Below, one piece after another: positions 47,711 through 58,680 of a stretch of 64,000 nucleotides of DNA. The number at the start of each line of letters is the position of its first letter. The stretch's first letter is position 1. The notes beneath the pieces were generated by a model. It was not told the origin of the DNA and searched no databases. It saw only the letters and a list, made by a program, of their open reading frames with translations. The position numbers and the translations under genes are program-made. Source of the DNA: Nectonema munidae. Taxonomy: Eukaryota; Nematomorpha; Nectonematoida; Nectonematidae. The stretch is taken from assembly GCA_030549495.1 (NCBI GenBank), contig JAUIRK010000896.1, positions 248,001-312,000 on the forward strand. The letters are read 5' to 3'.

Positions 47711-48690
47711 AGTTTTCCTTGATTAATCTTTGAAATTTTTAATGTATGAAATTAAATTTTATCATTTGGTACTTTTATTTTCACTTTTTTTTATTCGAAA
47801 TAAATGTGTTGAGAAAGATAAGTAAATTGATTGATATTTTAAAAAATATATTGTTGAATTTGTTTAAATCGACTCTAAAATCAAGTTTTCTTGATCTTAA
47901 TGAAAACAAAATGAATTTTTGAAATAAAGGATACTTGCTTACCAAGTAACTCATATTCTTCCATATATGCCAATGATTGAATTTGAATTAATTTCAACCA
48001 ATCATATCCAAGATTTATGCTCAGTCATTTGAATATTCAAAATATATTCAAGAAATGTTTTTCACGTAAATTGATTGGGTAAAGAAAAATTTTCAAAATT
48101 TTTTTATCCAATTATTTTGAAAAGTTTGAGTAGCACTGCCGTGACAAAAAAAGAACACAACTTTTCAAATATATAATATAGGTGGTAGGTCGATGAACAA
48201 AATATGTGTAATAAGAAGTTTTATACTTCTCACAACTAATACTTGAATTTAAGTATTTTTTGGCTATTTAAGTAAATTTGTATTATCTGTATAGGGTACA
48301 AATTTTCTTTGTTTCTGTAAAATTCAAAAATTTATTAAAAAGCCGTAAAAATTTGATATCAACAAATTTATAGATATATTTGGGAACTTGTGAATTCACC
48401 AAACCCCAAGTAAACCTTCTTTTATATTATAAAAAAAAGTTAGAGATAGAATTTTAATTTTTATTTAAATAAATGAAAAGTTTAGAAAAAGTATAAAAAA
48501 TTTTCATTTATTAAAATTAAAAACTAAATTTAGCTTTCAAATAATCAATAATCCTCTATAGGAATGCTAATTATCAACAATCTTTTTTAAAACACGGTTA
48601 TTTCTTTCTCTGTGTTTGACACGATACCTGAAAAATATTGATCGATATTTACATCCTTAAAGTTTTGCTCCTTCTTTAGGATGTCCTAAA
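47711..48690. other. 3' flank of inhibitor gene and empty LINE site
   Basis: AT-rich. The uninterrupted sequence around 47,980-47,995 is the pre-insertion form of the left-arm LINE target. No gene is seen. Confidence 0.6.
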
Positions 48691-49810
48691 ATTTTCATAT
48701 ATAATGATAATGTCCAGCTATCTGAGTTTCAAATGCTCCATGCTACCCCTTAAAATGCATTATTTGTTTTTCGTATAAAGTTAAAATCATTTTCGTAAAC
48801 ATTACACATATGAATTCGTTGGTGTTATATGGAGATTCAGAGCAGACTATCCATTCATGATGATGCATCTTCGAAAAAATCTCTCCAACATTTGGTAATT
48901 CGGGTGAAACAAGTTGTCATCATACATTATCCAAATGAAGCAACATCCATATATCAACAGGAACATATGCTGATGCAGGTAAATGACGTAGCGGCGAAAT
49001 CTGCATTCATCTCATATCTTTGTTTCATTCCATTTCTTGGTATAAGACGAGGGATGCTACATTGTCAAAACATTCTTTTAACATGCACTTGAAGCTTCTT
49101 CTTTACTTGTCTTTATCATAGCAGGTTCAGAGTCAATTGTTGTAGATTATCGGAACTGAAGATGATTCTTCTCCAGTAGTATGATGTAGTCTTCCCAGTG
49201 GAACTTTTTAAATCTACCGTCCACATACCAATGCTCATAATTACCAGGAATATGTGTGCTTCGCTAAGTAGCAAAGATTATTATCCGTATAATAAAATGT
49301 TTTCACCCTTGAATGATTTTGAATATTCGTCTTTGAAAGCCAATTCACTACGAGATAGTTGAAGTGGAATTGGACAGGTGGCAGAGAATTATTTTCAAAC
49401 CGTATACTTCTTATTGTCCTTTTAATAGTCTGGGTTTTTGGAAGATTAACTGCCGCTGCTTCACGGCATCCTACAAAAGCATTCGAAATGAGAGCTTTGA
49501 TGATTCTGAAGTTGATTTAGATCTTTTACCTATGTTTACCGTTATTTTTTGAGCTTCGCCTTCAGCTTCATCATCATGATCATGTTCTTTGCTTTCTTTC
49601 ACAATTTCTCCACTTTCCGTAGCAATCCGCGCTACGCATATTTTATACGATATTTGTCGTATTTCCAAAATATTTTTTCTTTCTTCTGTTTGCCTTTATA
49701 AAAGAAATATCCATCACACTTATCAACTTCTTCTTGCCCTTCTCCGATTCTATAAGCTGAAGAGATATGGTGGGATTTTCAGATATGTTTCTAAAATAAA
49801 TAACCTAACT
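48690..49810 (-). pseudogene. FLYWCH-MULE transposase remnant (right copy)
   Basis: Mirror of 8,870-9,990 with the same FLYWCH-like residues (CVARIATESGEIVKE, EHDHDDE) on the minus strand near 49,471-49,668, and the same breaks, so it was dead before the duplication. Confidence 0.6.
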
Positions 49811-50204
49811 TTTTATGGATAATTGGTGCTTAAAGAAAACATTCTTACTTATTCATTACTATAACAGAGTGAGCAGGCGAAACTTGTAATATTGTACATC
49901 ATGTTTTTGCTTTAATTATAGACATGCTTTATTCAAATTAAATATCTCTTACTTCACATCGTTTGTATGCAAATTTAATTCACCTAAAGTTATTTTTAAT
50001 TAAATTATAACTTTTACTTCCCTACTTTGTAGGGTTTCTGAAATTAGTGCATTAGTTATTTTGTTAGTTATAATAGTTAGTTTTAGATTTATTGTTTAAG
50101 TTTTTCACTAAATTTTTCGGGTATTTTTGTCACTCTTTTTTGCTTGTAATTCTTTTAATTTGTCGCTTCTTTTTGGGCCTTCTTAGGATTATAGTGCGAT
50201 AAAA

Positions 50205-50300
50205 GTGCCTATAGATCCTGGGCTCAGCATTTCGGGAGGGACTACGTTAGACGTAAGAATTTGCTGTAAACGTCACAAACAATTCTTAACTTCTTAACTT
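50205..50300 (+). repeat. Dispersed short repeat (right-arm copy)
   Basis: Mirror of 8,380-8,475. It shares CTGGGCTCAGCATT and TTAACTTCTTAACTT with the spacer copy at 37,285. Confidence 0.45.
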
Positions 50301-50720
50301 AACTAGCTTTGTACTGAAATCCATGAGATGATAGTGGTTCTCGTCATACAATATTTGTATCAAATCCAAAAAACTCAATATATTTCTTCGTATTCTATTC
50401 AAAGAAGAAGAGCTTGCACTTGATCTTAAGTGTAAGGATTTTTCAATCAAACTAAAACCCAAATTTCTGATAAAATATTTTCTCCTAGCTTTTTAGTGCC
50501 TAGAAATAAATTAAAGTCGTTCTCAGAAGTTGTTATTCAAATATTTAAAGTGGAAATGTGAAGAAAAGCAACAATACCCATAGGCCATCTGGATTGTATA
50601 AATGGCGTATACTCCTTCAGCATTTTGCTCCCTTTATCGTACAAAACAATGATTTCAGATTTCTTATCTGGTTTGTGGGCAGCTTTCGAAGAATTTAAGC
50701 TGTGATAGAAGCTTTTGAAG

Positions 50721-50809
50721 TACAATGAAAACTCTCTAAACCGAATTCCATTGGGCCTAAAAGAAAATTTCTGTTTATATAGAATTCGGTATACAGAAAA
50801 TTTCATTGT
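50721..50809. repeat. 90-bp pogo-like MITE (right copy)
   Basis: Mirror of 7,866-7,955, with TACAATGAAAACTCTCTAAA at one end and TTTCATTGTA at the other. Confidence 0.5.
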
Positions 50810-51686
50810 AAAATTTCTTAATTTATTCTACTAATTTTTTATCATACTTTTCTAAAGGTTAAAAAAACTAAAAAGAATCATTTTTCTAAAATAAAAGAAT
50901 CAAGAATAAATATTTTTGAAATATATTTTCATATTAACCAAAAATAAATTCTTCACTAAAAACTTTTTAAAATTAACTATTTAAAAACTTTTTATTTTTA
51001 AAAAAATAAACAAAATTTAAATCTAAATATAAACAAAAATTTTTGAATAAAAATTTTTAAAGTTTAAAAAATAATAGCAAATCTTAAAAATTTAATATTG
51101 TAAAAATTTATCACAGCGTTTACTTACAAAATAAAAATAGTAAAACTATTCAAACAAAATAAAAGTTAAAATAAATAATGAACTTTCTAAAATTATAATA
51201 TTTGTTCATACCAAGTAATCATCAATTAGAGTTTGCCTTTGAGATAATTTGTTCTTAGTTATAGACAAGTTGTTTATATGCATCAATTGATGAATATGAG
51301 GTAACATATTTGGTTCTTTGGAAATGGCAAAAATTTCGAGTTCTTACCTTCGCATGACGCCCATATGGAGTTTTACTCCACCCCCAACTTAAAAATTGAA
51401 TTTCAAAAAACTTAAAATCCTTGAAACTTTTTTAACACTATGTATTTTTCAAAAACACACTTTTCAATGCTCTGAGACAAATTTTGAGAAAAAAAAAACT
51501 TTCCTGTAAAAGTATGTAGAAAAGATCAAAGAGTACACACAAAGTTTAATATGAAAAAATCAAGCTAAGCAGAATTTTATACAAAAATGCAACAGTAAAT
51601 ATGTCTTCTATTTACAATTTGGACAAATCGAGTATGAATGATGCTTGCAGACGCCCTTTTTACATTTCTGACAATGTCTTGTCGTT

Positions 51687-52913
51687 CTACTTTTTTTTTG
51701 AAGTAGGGCAAAATGTGCAAAAAACTCTTTTACTACTTGAAACAGGAGACGAGTCTTTGCTTTCCTCAAACCCATAAAAACTCAAAAGAGATTTTGTTTT
51801 GGAATTTATTTCTTGAATACTCGAACGTAGTTTCATCGAGTTGTAGCAAAGTTCTTTTGCTAAAGCTTTCAAAAACATCTTTCTTCCACCTTTCTTTGTC
51901 GCAGAATAAATGCTTTCTGGACAATTGTAGTTCAGAATAATCATTGCATTTAAGGCTGATATGTCTAGATAATTGGAAAAAACGGCTGAAGACCATCTTC
52001 TTATAGGTTTGTAGGAGCGATATAATCTAATCATTCGATTAGAAACATCAACTCCACTTTTTGACTCATTGTACGCTATAAATGACTCAGGTTTTTGCTT
52101 ATCTCCAATCAACTCCAGGCTTGTAGAGTGTTGAGATGAAAGAACATAAACGACTTTAAAATTTTTGGTAGCGTGCCCCATAGGAATGTAGGCAGCAAGG
52201 GAAGCATACTTTGAATAAATTATTCTACTTTCACATTCTTGCAACTTCAACGTCTTCAGATATTGCGGTCTTAAAATTCCAGGGACAAATCGTCGGTTTG
52301 CTTTTACAGTTCCACAAATTGTCAGGTTTTTCTCCGACATCCATTCAGCTAAATTGTGATCAGTGAAAAATCGGTCTGTGAATACACCACAGCCAATTGG
52401 TATTTCAGAAAGCCTTACTAGTCTCTTTACGATCTCATTGCCAGAGAAGTAGTTTTCACCAACACCTGGAACATATATTTCTGGTTTCAGGCAATAATAA
52501 CTTTTTGAATCATTCATGTGATAGAATTTAATTCCGTAGTGGCCGGGTTTTTTGGGATCATAAATCTTGACTGGACATCCACCTCTAAATGAAACAAGTT
52601 GTTCGTCAACTGTTACTGAATCTGTAGGTGTCCAAAACTTATGACATGTGTTGAAGAAGTGATCGTGAAGGTATCTGACTGGCGAGATTCGATCATTCGG
52701 ATTTCTTTGGGATTTGTCATCAAATCTCAAAAATATACTGATCAAAATATACATGTTTCTCCCGATAGCAGCTTTCAAAAATGGAATACCAAGAGAATCG
52801 GAAAAAAGATCTTGAACTTTGATTTTTTGATCTTTGGACTGTCCAAGGTATAGAAGACACCCGAAGAACGCAAGCAGCATATCAATAGTGAACTTCTCAT
52901 AATATTTTCGCAA
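51687..52913 (-). CDS. piggyBac transposase catalytic body (PB1 right), 3' frameshift
   Basis: 408 residues, differing from the left copy at 10 positions that I counted. The catalytic motifs (VDEQLVSFRGG, FTDRFFTD, KSGVDVSNRM) are unchanged. One extra A in a poly-A run near 51,690 shifts the frame and removes the cysteine-rich tail that the left copy retains. Upstream residues continue before the first ATG as in the left copy. Confidence 0.88.
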   Translation of the reverse strand: MRKYYEKFTIDMLLAFFGCLLYLGQSKDQKIKVQDLFSDSLGIPFLKAAIGRNMYILISIFLRFDDKSQRNPNDRISPVRYLHDHFFNTCHKFWTPTDSVTVDEQLVSFRGGCPVKIYDPKKPGHYGIKFYHMNDSKSYYCLKPEIYVPGVGENYFSGNEIVKRLVRLSEIPIGCGVFTDRFFTDHNLAEWMSEKNLTICGTVKANRRFVPGILRPQYLKTLKLQECESRIIYSKYASLAAYIPMGHATKNFKVVYVLSSQHSTSLELIGDKQKPESFIAYNESKSGVDVSNRMIRLYRSYKPIRRWSSAVFSNYLDISALNAMIILNYNCPESIYSATKKGGRKMFLKALAKELCYNSMKLRSSIQEINSKTKSLLSFYGFEESKDSSPVSSSKRVFCTFCPTSKKK

Positions 52914-53187
52914 ATATGCAAACTTTGGAGTAGATAATCTAAATTAAACACAACATTCATACTTTTACGTAGTGATTCACATATGAACAAGCATACAAAA
53001 CTACAAAATCATTGTATTTCATCCTTACATGAATCCCGGTATTAGCATTGTTATATATACTAAATTTCGTTTTAATATATGATGCACAAAGTTTACTGCT
53101 ATGTCATATAAAACTATAATATACTGAATGTTTCAAACAGTTCTACTTTATGTTTCATAGAGAAATATATTTTTAAAATATATTAAT

Positions 53188-53256
53188 AAAAACACACGTA
53201 GACAGAAACTTGCATGCACCTTACATAAACACATTTATACACATAAATAAACATAC
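53188..53256. repeat. Direct repeat B (right arm)
   Basis: Mirror of 5,421-5,489; pairs with 53,806-53,878. Confidence 0.8.
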
Positions 53257-53302
53257 AGGAAATTACTCACATATTAAATTGAAAAAATAGAATAAAAAAA
53301 CT

Positions 53303-53650
53303 TTAAGATAAAATTTTATTTATAAAAAAACATTTTTTGTTTAAAAAAGAAAAATTAATATAACTTTCTTGATTATTAATATATTTATCTTCCATATTTG
53401 TTGATGAAGAAATAAAATTTGCCAATCTTGATAAAAATAAATACAAGTTTTCTGTTTCAAAGTAATCAAGATATATTTTTTCAATGTTTTTTTCGTTTTC
53501 CAGAGTTTTTTTCTTTGTACCATTGTAAAGATGCATTGCCCCTATTTTTTCTATTTCCGACATATCAATAAAAAATTTTCCTTCTTCTTTTTGGAAATAT
53601 TCTATTACTTCACAAATATTATGCTGTGAGAAAGGTAAACCTGAGTTCAA
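53303..53650 (-). CDS. Unknown 115-residue ORF, intact in right arm
   Basis: An open frame from 53,650 to 53,303: MNSGLPFSQHNICEVIEYFQ, then KEEGKFFIDMSEIEKIG and YLFLSRLANFISSSTNMED. No domain is recognised. An acceptor-like TTTTTAG lies just upstream of the ATG, so it may be an internal or terminal exon. It lies between two 70-bp direct repeats and inside the interrupted PB1. The left copy is frame-shifted. Confidence 0.4.
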   Translation of the reverse strand: MNSGLPFSQHNICEVIEYFQKEEGKFFIDMSEIEKIGAMHLYNGTKKKTLENEKNIEKIYLDYFETENLYLFLSRLANFISSSTNMEDKYINNQESYINFSFLNKKCFFINKILS

Positions 53651-53805
53651 TCTAAAAATGTATTATTTATTACTATAAAAATTTACTTTTAATATAGACG
53701 CTTACGAATTGTGCCAACCTTCACAATGGTTGTTGGTTCTAACTACTACTTCTCTAACATTCCATATTTCTATAGGAAAAATTCCAAACCAAGTTTCTTT
53801 AAAAT

Positions 53806-53878
53806 ATTTAAAAAAACACACGTAGACAGAAACTTGCATGCCCCTTACATAAACACATTTATACACATAAATAAACAT
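53806..53878. repeat. Direct repeat A (right arm)
   Basis: Mirror of 4,799-4,870. Confidence 0.8.
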
Positions 53879-53939
53879 ACTCTTTCACCCAAACAAATAC
53901 ACTTTTATTCACACACCACTTACACATATTCAGATGCAC

Positions 53940-54981
53940 ATTAGAGCTCTATAATAGGCGGGTAGCCCGTGCCGCTTTTTTGGGACCCACATTTAAAATG
54001 CGGGTATGGTTGTTCGTATCAAATTTCAGGTGGGGTTGGCGAACGCAGGTTATCCGTGAAAAAGTTCTCAAGGGGCGGGACGGTTTTGGGTTTTTCAATG
54101 AGTATAATAGCAGGTTAGTGATAGTTAGCAAAACAGAAAGATAAGTAATAAATAGAAGTAATAGAAAGCTAAATGCGATGCAGTTTTGAAACAAAAAGAT
54201 CATATTATCCTGCAAAGAAAACAAATAGAAGCACGCAATTTTTTTAAATTTCGGGCGATTTTGCTGTTTCAACTTCGGGTTTGGATAGTACAGTAGAATA
54301 GTTTAGGGCGGGCGAGGCGGGGCTGGGTGGGAGGCAAAATTTCAATAGTTGAAGGGCGGGATAGGTACAAACAAGTAAAATACGGGTACGGTCCGGATGC
54401 GGACAAACTTTTTCGACCCTCGGAGGGATCTAAACACATACACATACACATATACGTTAGAGTTATGCGCCGGGAGGGTAAGCGGCGCAAGGAGGCCGAA
54501 CGGTGCGGGTTTTGTAGAACCCGCATTCGAGATGCGGGCGTTGTTTTTAAAGTAGAGCAGGCGGATGTGGATTGTCTGTAAAAAATTGGGCGGGGCGGGG
54601 CAGATGTGAGTTCCCCAATCAATATGAAATCGGGTTGGTGAGAATTCGCAAGATGGAAAGATCAGTATCCAACAGAAGTAATAGATAGTAAAATGTAATG
54701 CCAAAAGTTTCGAAAAAAATATCATATTGTCTTGTAAAAATGAAATAGGGAAACAGCGACTTCTCTCAATTTTGGATGATCTTGCTGTTTTAGCTGCTGG
54801 TTTGGATAGTACGGTAGAATAGTTGCGAGGGGGAGGGGTGGGTGCGACAAAATTCAAACATTTGATTGGTGGATGGGTACAGACTTGTTGAACGCTGGTG
54901 CAGCGCGGTGCAGACTGACAATGACAATGTTCGGGTTGGGGCGGGTGAAGACAAATTTTCTGGCCCGCTCAGGGCTCTAAT
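53940..54981. repeat. Tandem dimer of hAT-like MITE (right copy)
   Basis: Mirror of 3,696-4,737, same ends (ATTAGAGCTCT / AGGGCTCTAAT) and same length, so the dimer formed before the inverted duplication. Confidence 0.65.
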
Positions 54982-55479
54982 ATGCATACACACACATAAA
55001 AACACACACACTCATTCACAGAATCACATGTGCAAAAACTAAGACATACTTTTCTTCATACATACATCAACAAAAAACGTACAAAACAAACAAAAAAACT
55101 AGTGTGAAAAAAGTTAAAAATACTTGTAATTATCATCCATTTTTTTCTTAGTCATGTTGTAAATATGAGGGATCAGTTCTTGCGAAAAAAACAAGGAAAA
55201 CGCCTCAAGTGGTCGTGTCACATGTTTAGCAACGCCTTTTGTTCCTGGAGGATTTCTGGACAAATTTCTTATGTTTCTTGTTTTGGGCCTTCCAGCCTTT
55301 TTAAGTGAAGGGTCCCATGAGTACAAAGTTCCATCAGGAGCTTGAAGATTTTCATCATATTCAAGATCGCTGCTCTCAGAGCTTGAAAGGGAATAAGATG
55401 AATTCAAACTTGAAGAGTATTCTGTACTTGAGACCGAGGAAGTTTCAGAGAGAGATGAACTATCCATTAGCAGTTTCGA

Positions 55480-57121
55480 TATGTTTTAAACAATGCTGTA
55501 AGGACAAATTGTCTTCATTATCTTCGCCTGCTACTTCTAAAGAGTTTACAGGAAAACCGCAACGTTTAAAACATTCAGAAATGGTTGTTACACTGGTTTC
55601 TTTCCAAGCAGCTAAAATCTAAAAAAGAGCATCTAGAACTGCTACAGATTTTATCAAGTCTGTAACAGTGTTTGCAGCATCCATTTTTGAGATTAACTGC
55701 ACAAGCATTGTTTTTCTGTATTGGGCTTTAAACGATCGAATGACACCTTGATCAAGGGGTTGAATACGTGAAGTGGTGTTAGCTGGTAAAAATTTTAAAG
55801 ATACATTAGAGAGCTCCATTGTAGACGTGTGAGAAGTTGCATTGTCTAAAAATATAAGAATCTTTTTTTTTTGCCTTTTCTTTCTTTATTGACCTCATTT
55901 AACCATGTAGTAAAAATTTGGGTGGTCATCCAGGATTTTTTATTATGTGTGTAAGCAACAGGCAACTGACAATTTTTTACATTTTTAAACATCTTGGATT
56001 TTTGAATTTCCCTATAGCTACAGGGGTTAATTTTTTTCCAGTAGTACTAGACCCAAGCAGAACAGTTAAACGTTCTTTACAAACGTTAACACCACAATGG
56101 CTGCTTGACTTTGTTGCAAGAGATTTGCTTGGCAATGCACGGTAGAATAAAGCAGTCTCATCAATATTAAATACATCTTTTAGATCGTATTTTTCAAGTA
56201 AATAAGGAAGCCTTTGAATCCAATCTTCCACAGTTTTTTCATCGACAACGGCACTTTCGCCTGAAAATGAATATGATTTTATGGAGTAACGAGACTTCCA
56301 AGAACAAAGCCAACCAACGGAAGCTTTAAATTCAGAATAATCATTACCCAAAAGCTAAAGGGTGGCATGGCAGGTTGGTTGAGATGATGGACTCAGCACG
56401 GAAGCCTCTGGGTTCGATTCCTCATCGATACCAATTTGTTCATAGTTTGACATAAGCGGTACATCAGTGCCTTGTCAATGAAAACACACACACGGTACCT
56501 TTACCTTTGCCCAAAAGTTTGCTGAATTCGACAGCTTTTGCTTGTATAAATTGGGCCAGAAATAGGGAAATTTTTGCTTCTGGCTTGAACAAACCATTCA
56601 TACATCATTTGATTTATTTTATCGAATCTACAACACTTTTCAAACCTTTTTTTCTTCCCATTGGCGTTTTTTCATAAATATCAAGATAAAAGTTGGCTTT
56701 TTTCATTATTTCGCTCACTGTACTTACACCAATACCATATTTTTTACACATATTAGTCATCTCGTTACATCTTTTCAGAAACGTAATAAATATGATGTGT
56801 GTGATGATTATATTCGCAGAAGCGTAATAAATATGATGTGTGTGATGATGATCATTAGCAAATACAATTGATATAAAGAAAAACAATTTTTCGTTAGTCA
56901 TATATTGTCTATGAAAGGATGATACTTTTTTTCAGTTTACACAAAATGTAGATCCTTATTATTTTTTAATTTTACTTCGGTTTTCAGAATAGACAAAATT
57001 CGGATTATTAAGGATAAATTGGTATTGAATGTATAGAAGTAAAAGTGGGACTTACAATTTTTTTCGATATATACAGAATTCCGGTTTAGCAAAGATTCGG
57101 TTTAGGCAGTTTTGACTGTAT
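55480..57121 (-). mobile_element. Tigger/pogo remnant (right copy), 3' truncated
   Basis: Mirror of the left Tigger. The 5' terminal repeat is at about 57,083-57,119 (minus strand). The gene runs to about 55,480, where about 545 bp including the transposase C-terminus is missing and coding abuts PB1. The DDE motifs IDETALFYRAL, FLDNATSHT and PLDQGVIRSF remain. Confidence 0.82.
56357..56509 (+). repeat. tRNA-derived SINE inside Tigger (right copy)
   Basis: B box GGGTTCGATTCC at 56,410-56,421, A-box-like GGTTGGTTGAGATGATGG just upstream, and target repeats CCCAAAAGCT (56,347) and CCCAAAAGTT (56,510). Same site as the left arm. Confidence 0.8.
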
Positions 57122-57822
57122 AAAGAAACTTACTATCGCATCCATTCAACTCCAAACAATTCAAATGTTGAAGGCTGATGATAATACGTCGCACAAAGTC
57201 CTGTTTGACTTGGCTGTCTCAAGTATTCTTATATCCTCTTGCTTGAGATAAAGTTCGTGCGTGAGAGATGAAAAATCTGACAATTAATACTCCCGTGTCA
57301 ATCATTTCAACTATACTACGACCACTGATATAACCCATTCCGATAAGTCAGTCATTCGATAAAAAGTTTTCGAATCATTACAATGATATATTTACGTCAT
57401 TGTGACCAGGTTTAAATAATATATAATAAAATATAGTTTTAATTTTCAAGCTGCCTATCCTGAATCTAGGTATGCACAAAAAATTTGCATAGAAACAAGA
57501 GATTTCATATTTTTCTTGCTTCAATTTGATTGATTGCTCTATCATCGAGGATATTTAAGTTGATATAGCTGGTAGCGTTTATATTTCCGATTTAAATATC
57601 CTAAATATGATTACAAATGTAGGAAAACAGCCATACTTTCCTAACTTATCTTATGTAATGGATAGATTTTGACTATATGTTAGGAAGAAAAACATTTATA
57701 GAATGCATATAGAAAGATTTGATGGATGGCTCTCATTTGTCAAACTTTTAATTCTTGACTTCTTTCACTTAGTGATATTCATTTTTTGCCTTTGTTCTGT
57801 GAATGACTTTTTAGTAGTAAAA
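57122..57822. other. AT-rich intergenic, no gene seen
   Basis: Mirror of 311-1,012. May hold the promoter of the signal-peptide gene; no defined element is visible. Confidence 0.45.
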
Positions 57823-58052
57823 ATGCATTTTCTTCGCTTTTGCTTTTTCTGCCTTTTCATTTTCACTGCAAACTTTCTTCAACTCGCTCAAGGTAAGTGT
57901 GCTGAATTAAATACATAAATAGACAAAGTTGTACTTACTTTTCACTTTTAGGAATTGATTTTGCCATTATAGGAATGCTATTATATTTCTATGTCAAAAA
58001 GAATTTTGATAATGCGAGTATGATTTTTTCTCTTTTTACTTGGCAAATATGA
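57823..58052 (+). CDS. Putative small secreted/membrane protein, two exons (right copy)
   Basis: Exon 1 is 57,823-57,892 (signal-peptide-like leader, donor GTAAGT), the intron is 59 bp, and exon 2 is 57,952-58,052. Exon 1 encodes exactly the same residues as the left copy. Exon 2 ends FSLFTWQI-stop because about 20 bp are absent relative to the left copy, which reads FSRFTWQFLLP-stop. The gene points out of the palindrome, the left copy likewise. Further exons could exist beyond, but none was recognised up to 64 kb. Confidence 0.35.
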
Positions 58053-58328
58053 AAGTTCAATCGTCGAACATATATTTTTCTATCGATTTAGCACAAACCC
58101 TTAATAAATTTAATATTTTAATTAAAATCTTTTGCGAACTATTTCCTCATGATCCAAAGATATGAATTGAATTTTGGTGTATTTTTCATATCAATTAAAT
58201 GAAAGCCAAATTTTTATTCATAGAATTAATTAAAAGTTACAATTAGGAAAGCTAGCTAAAATTTGATTTCAGATTTTTTCATTTCTTAATGAAATTTCTT
58301 TATATCAAAGCTTTCCAATATGATACAA

Positions 58329-58672
58329 GCAGTACCCGCGCTAAAAAAATATTAGGGGGCTGTGAAGGGGGAATAAAAATTTACATTATGGAAAAAATTA
58401 TTATTTTATCAGAAGAGGGCGCTAAAAGTACTATATAAATTACAAAAACAAATTGTTATAAAGGCAATTAATCATTTTCAAACAGTTTTGTTTCCAATAT
58501 ATGGTATAAATGTTCTCAAGGTTACTTGCACAGCTATATGTTTTTATAATTTTTTCTTAAGTTAAGACATTTGGGGCAGGTTGAAAATTTTGAAGGGGGG
58601 GGGGGCAAAAATAAAACTGGGAGGGGGGAAGGGGGCGCTTGCCCCAAAAATAAATAGGTAGCGCGGGCTCTG
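58329..58672. mobile_element. 344-bp hAT-type MITE
   Basis: Ends CAGTACCCGCGCTA and, inward from 58,672, CAGAGCCCGCGCTA. Flanked by GATACAAG (58,321-58,328) and GTTACAAG (58,673-58,680), an 8-bp target duplication with one mismatch. The interior has poly-G runs and no ORF. Confidence 0.75.
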
Positions 58673-58680
58673 GTTACAAG

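Larger units (their letters stand above)
51330..55470 (-). mobile_element. piggyBac element PB1 (right copy)
   Basis: Mirror of 3,195-7,345. The N-terminal part (55,114-55,467, 117 codons) is open here, unlike the left copy: acidic serine-rich start, then KAGRPKTRNIRNLSRNPPG and PLEAFSLFFSQELIPHIYN. The body is again separated by the MITE dimer and unknown ORF. Confidence 0.8.
42664..58112 (-). repeat. Right arm of large inverted duplication
   Basis: Reverse-complement partner of 1-16,109. It contains the intact-looking Kunitz-TY intron with a piggyBac insertion, and the empty LINE site at about 47,985. It lacks about 545 bp relative to the left arm near 55,480, where Tigger coding sequence abuts the PB1 N-terminus. 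The sequence continues past 58,112, but the left partner is outside the window. Confidence 0.95.
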
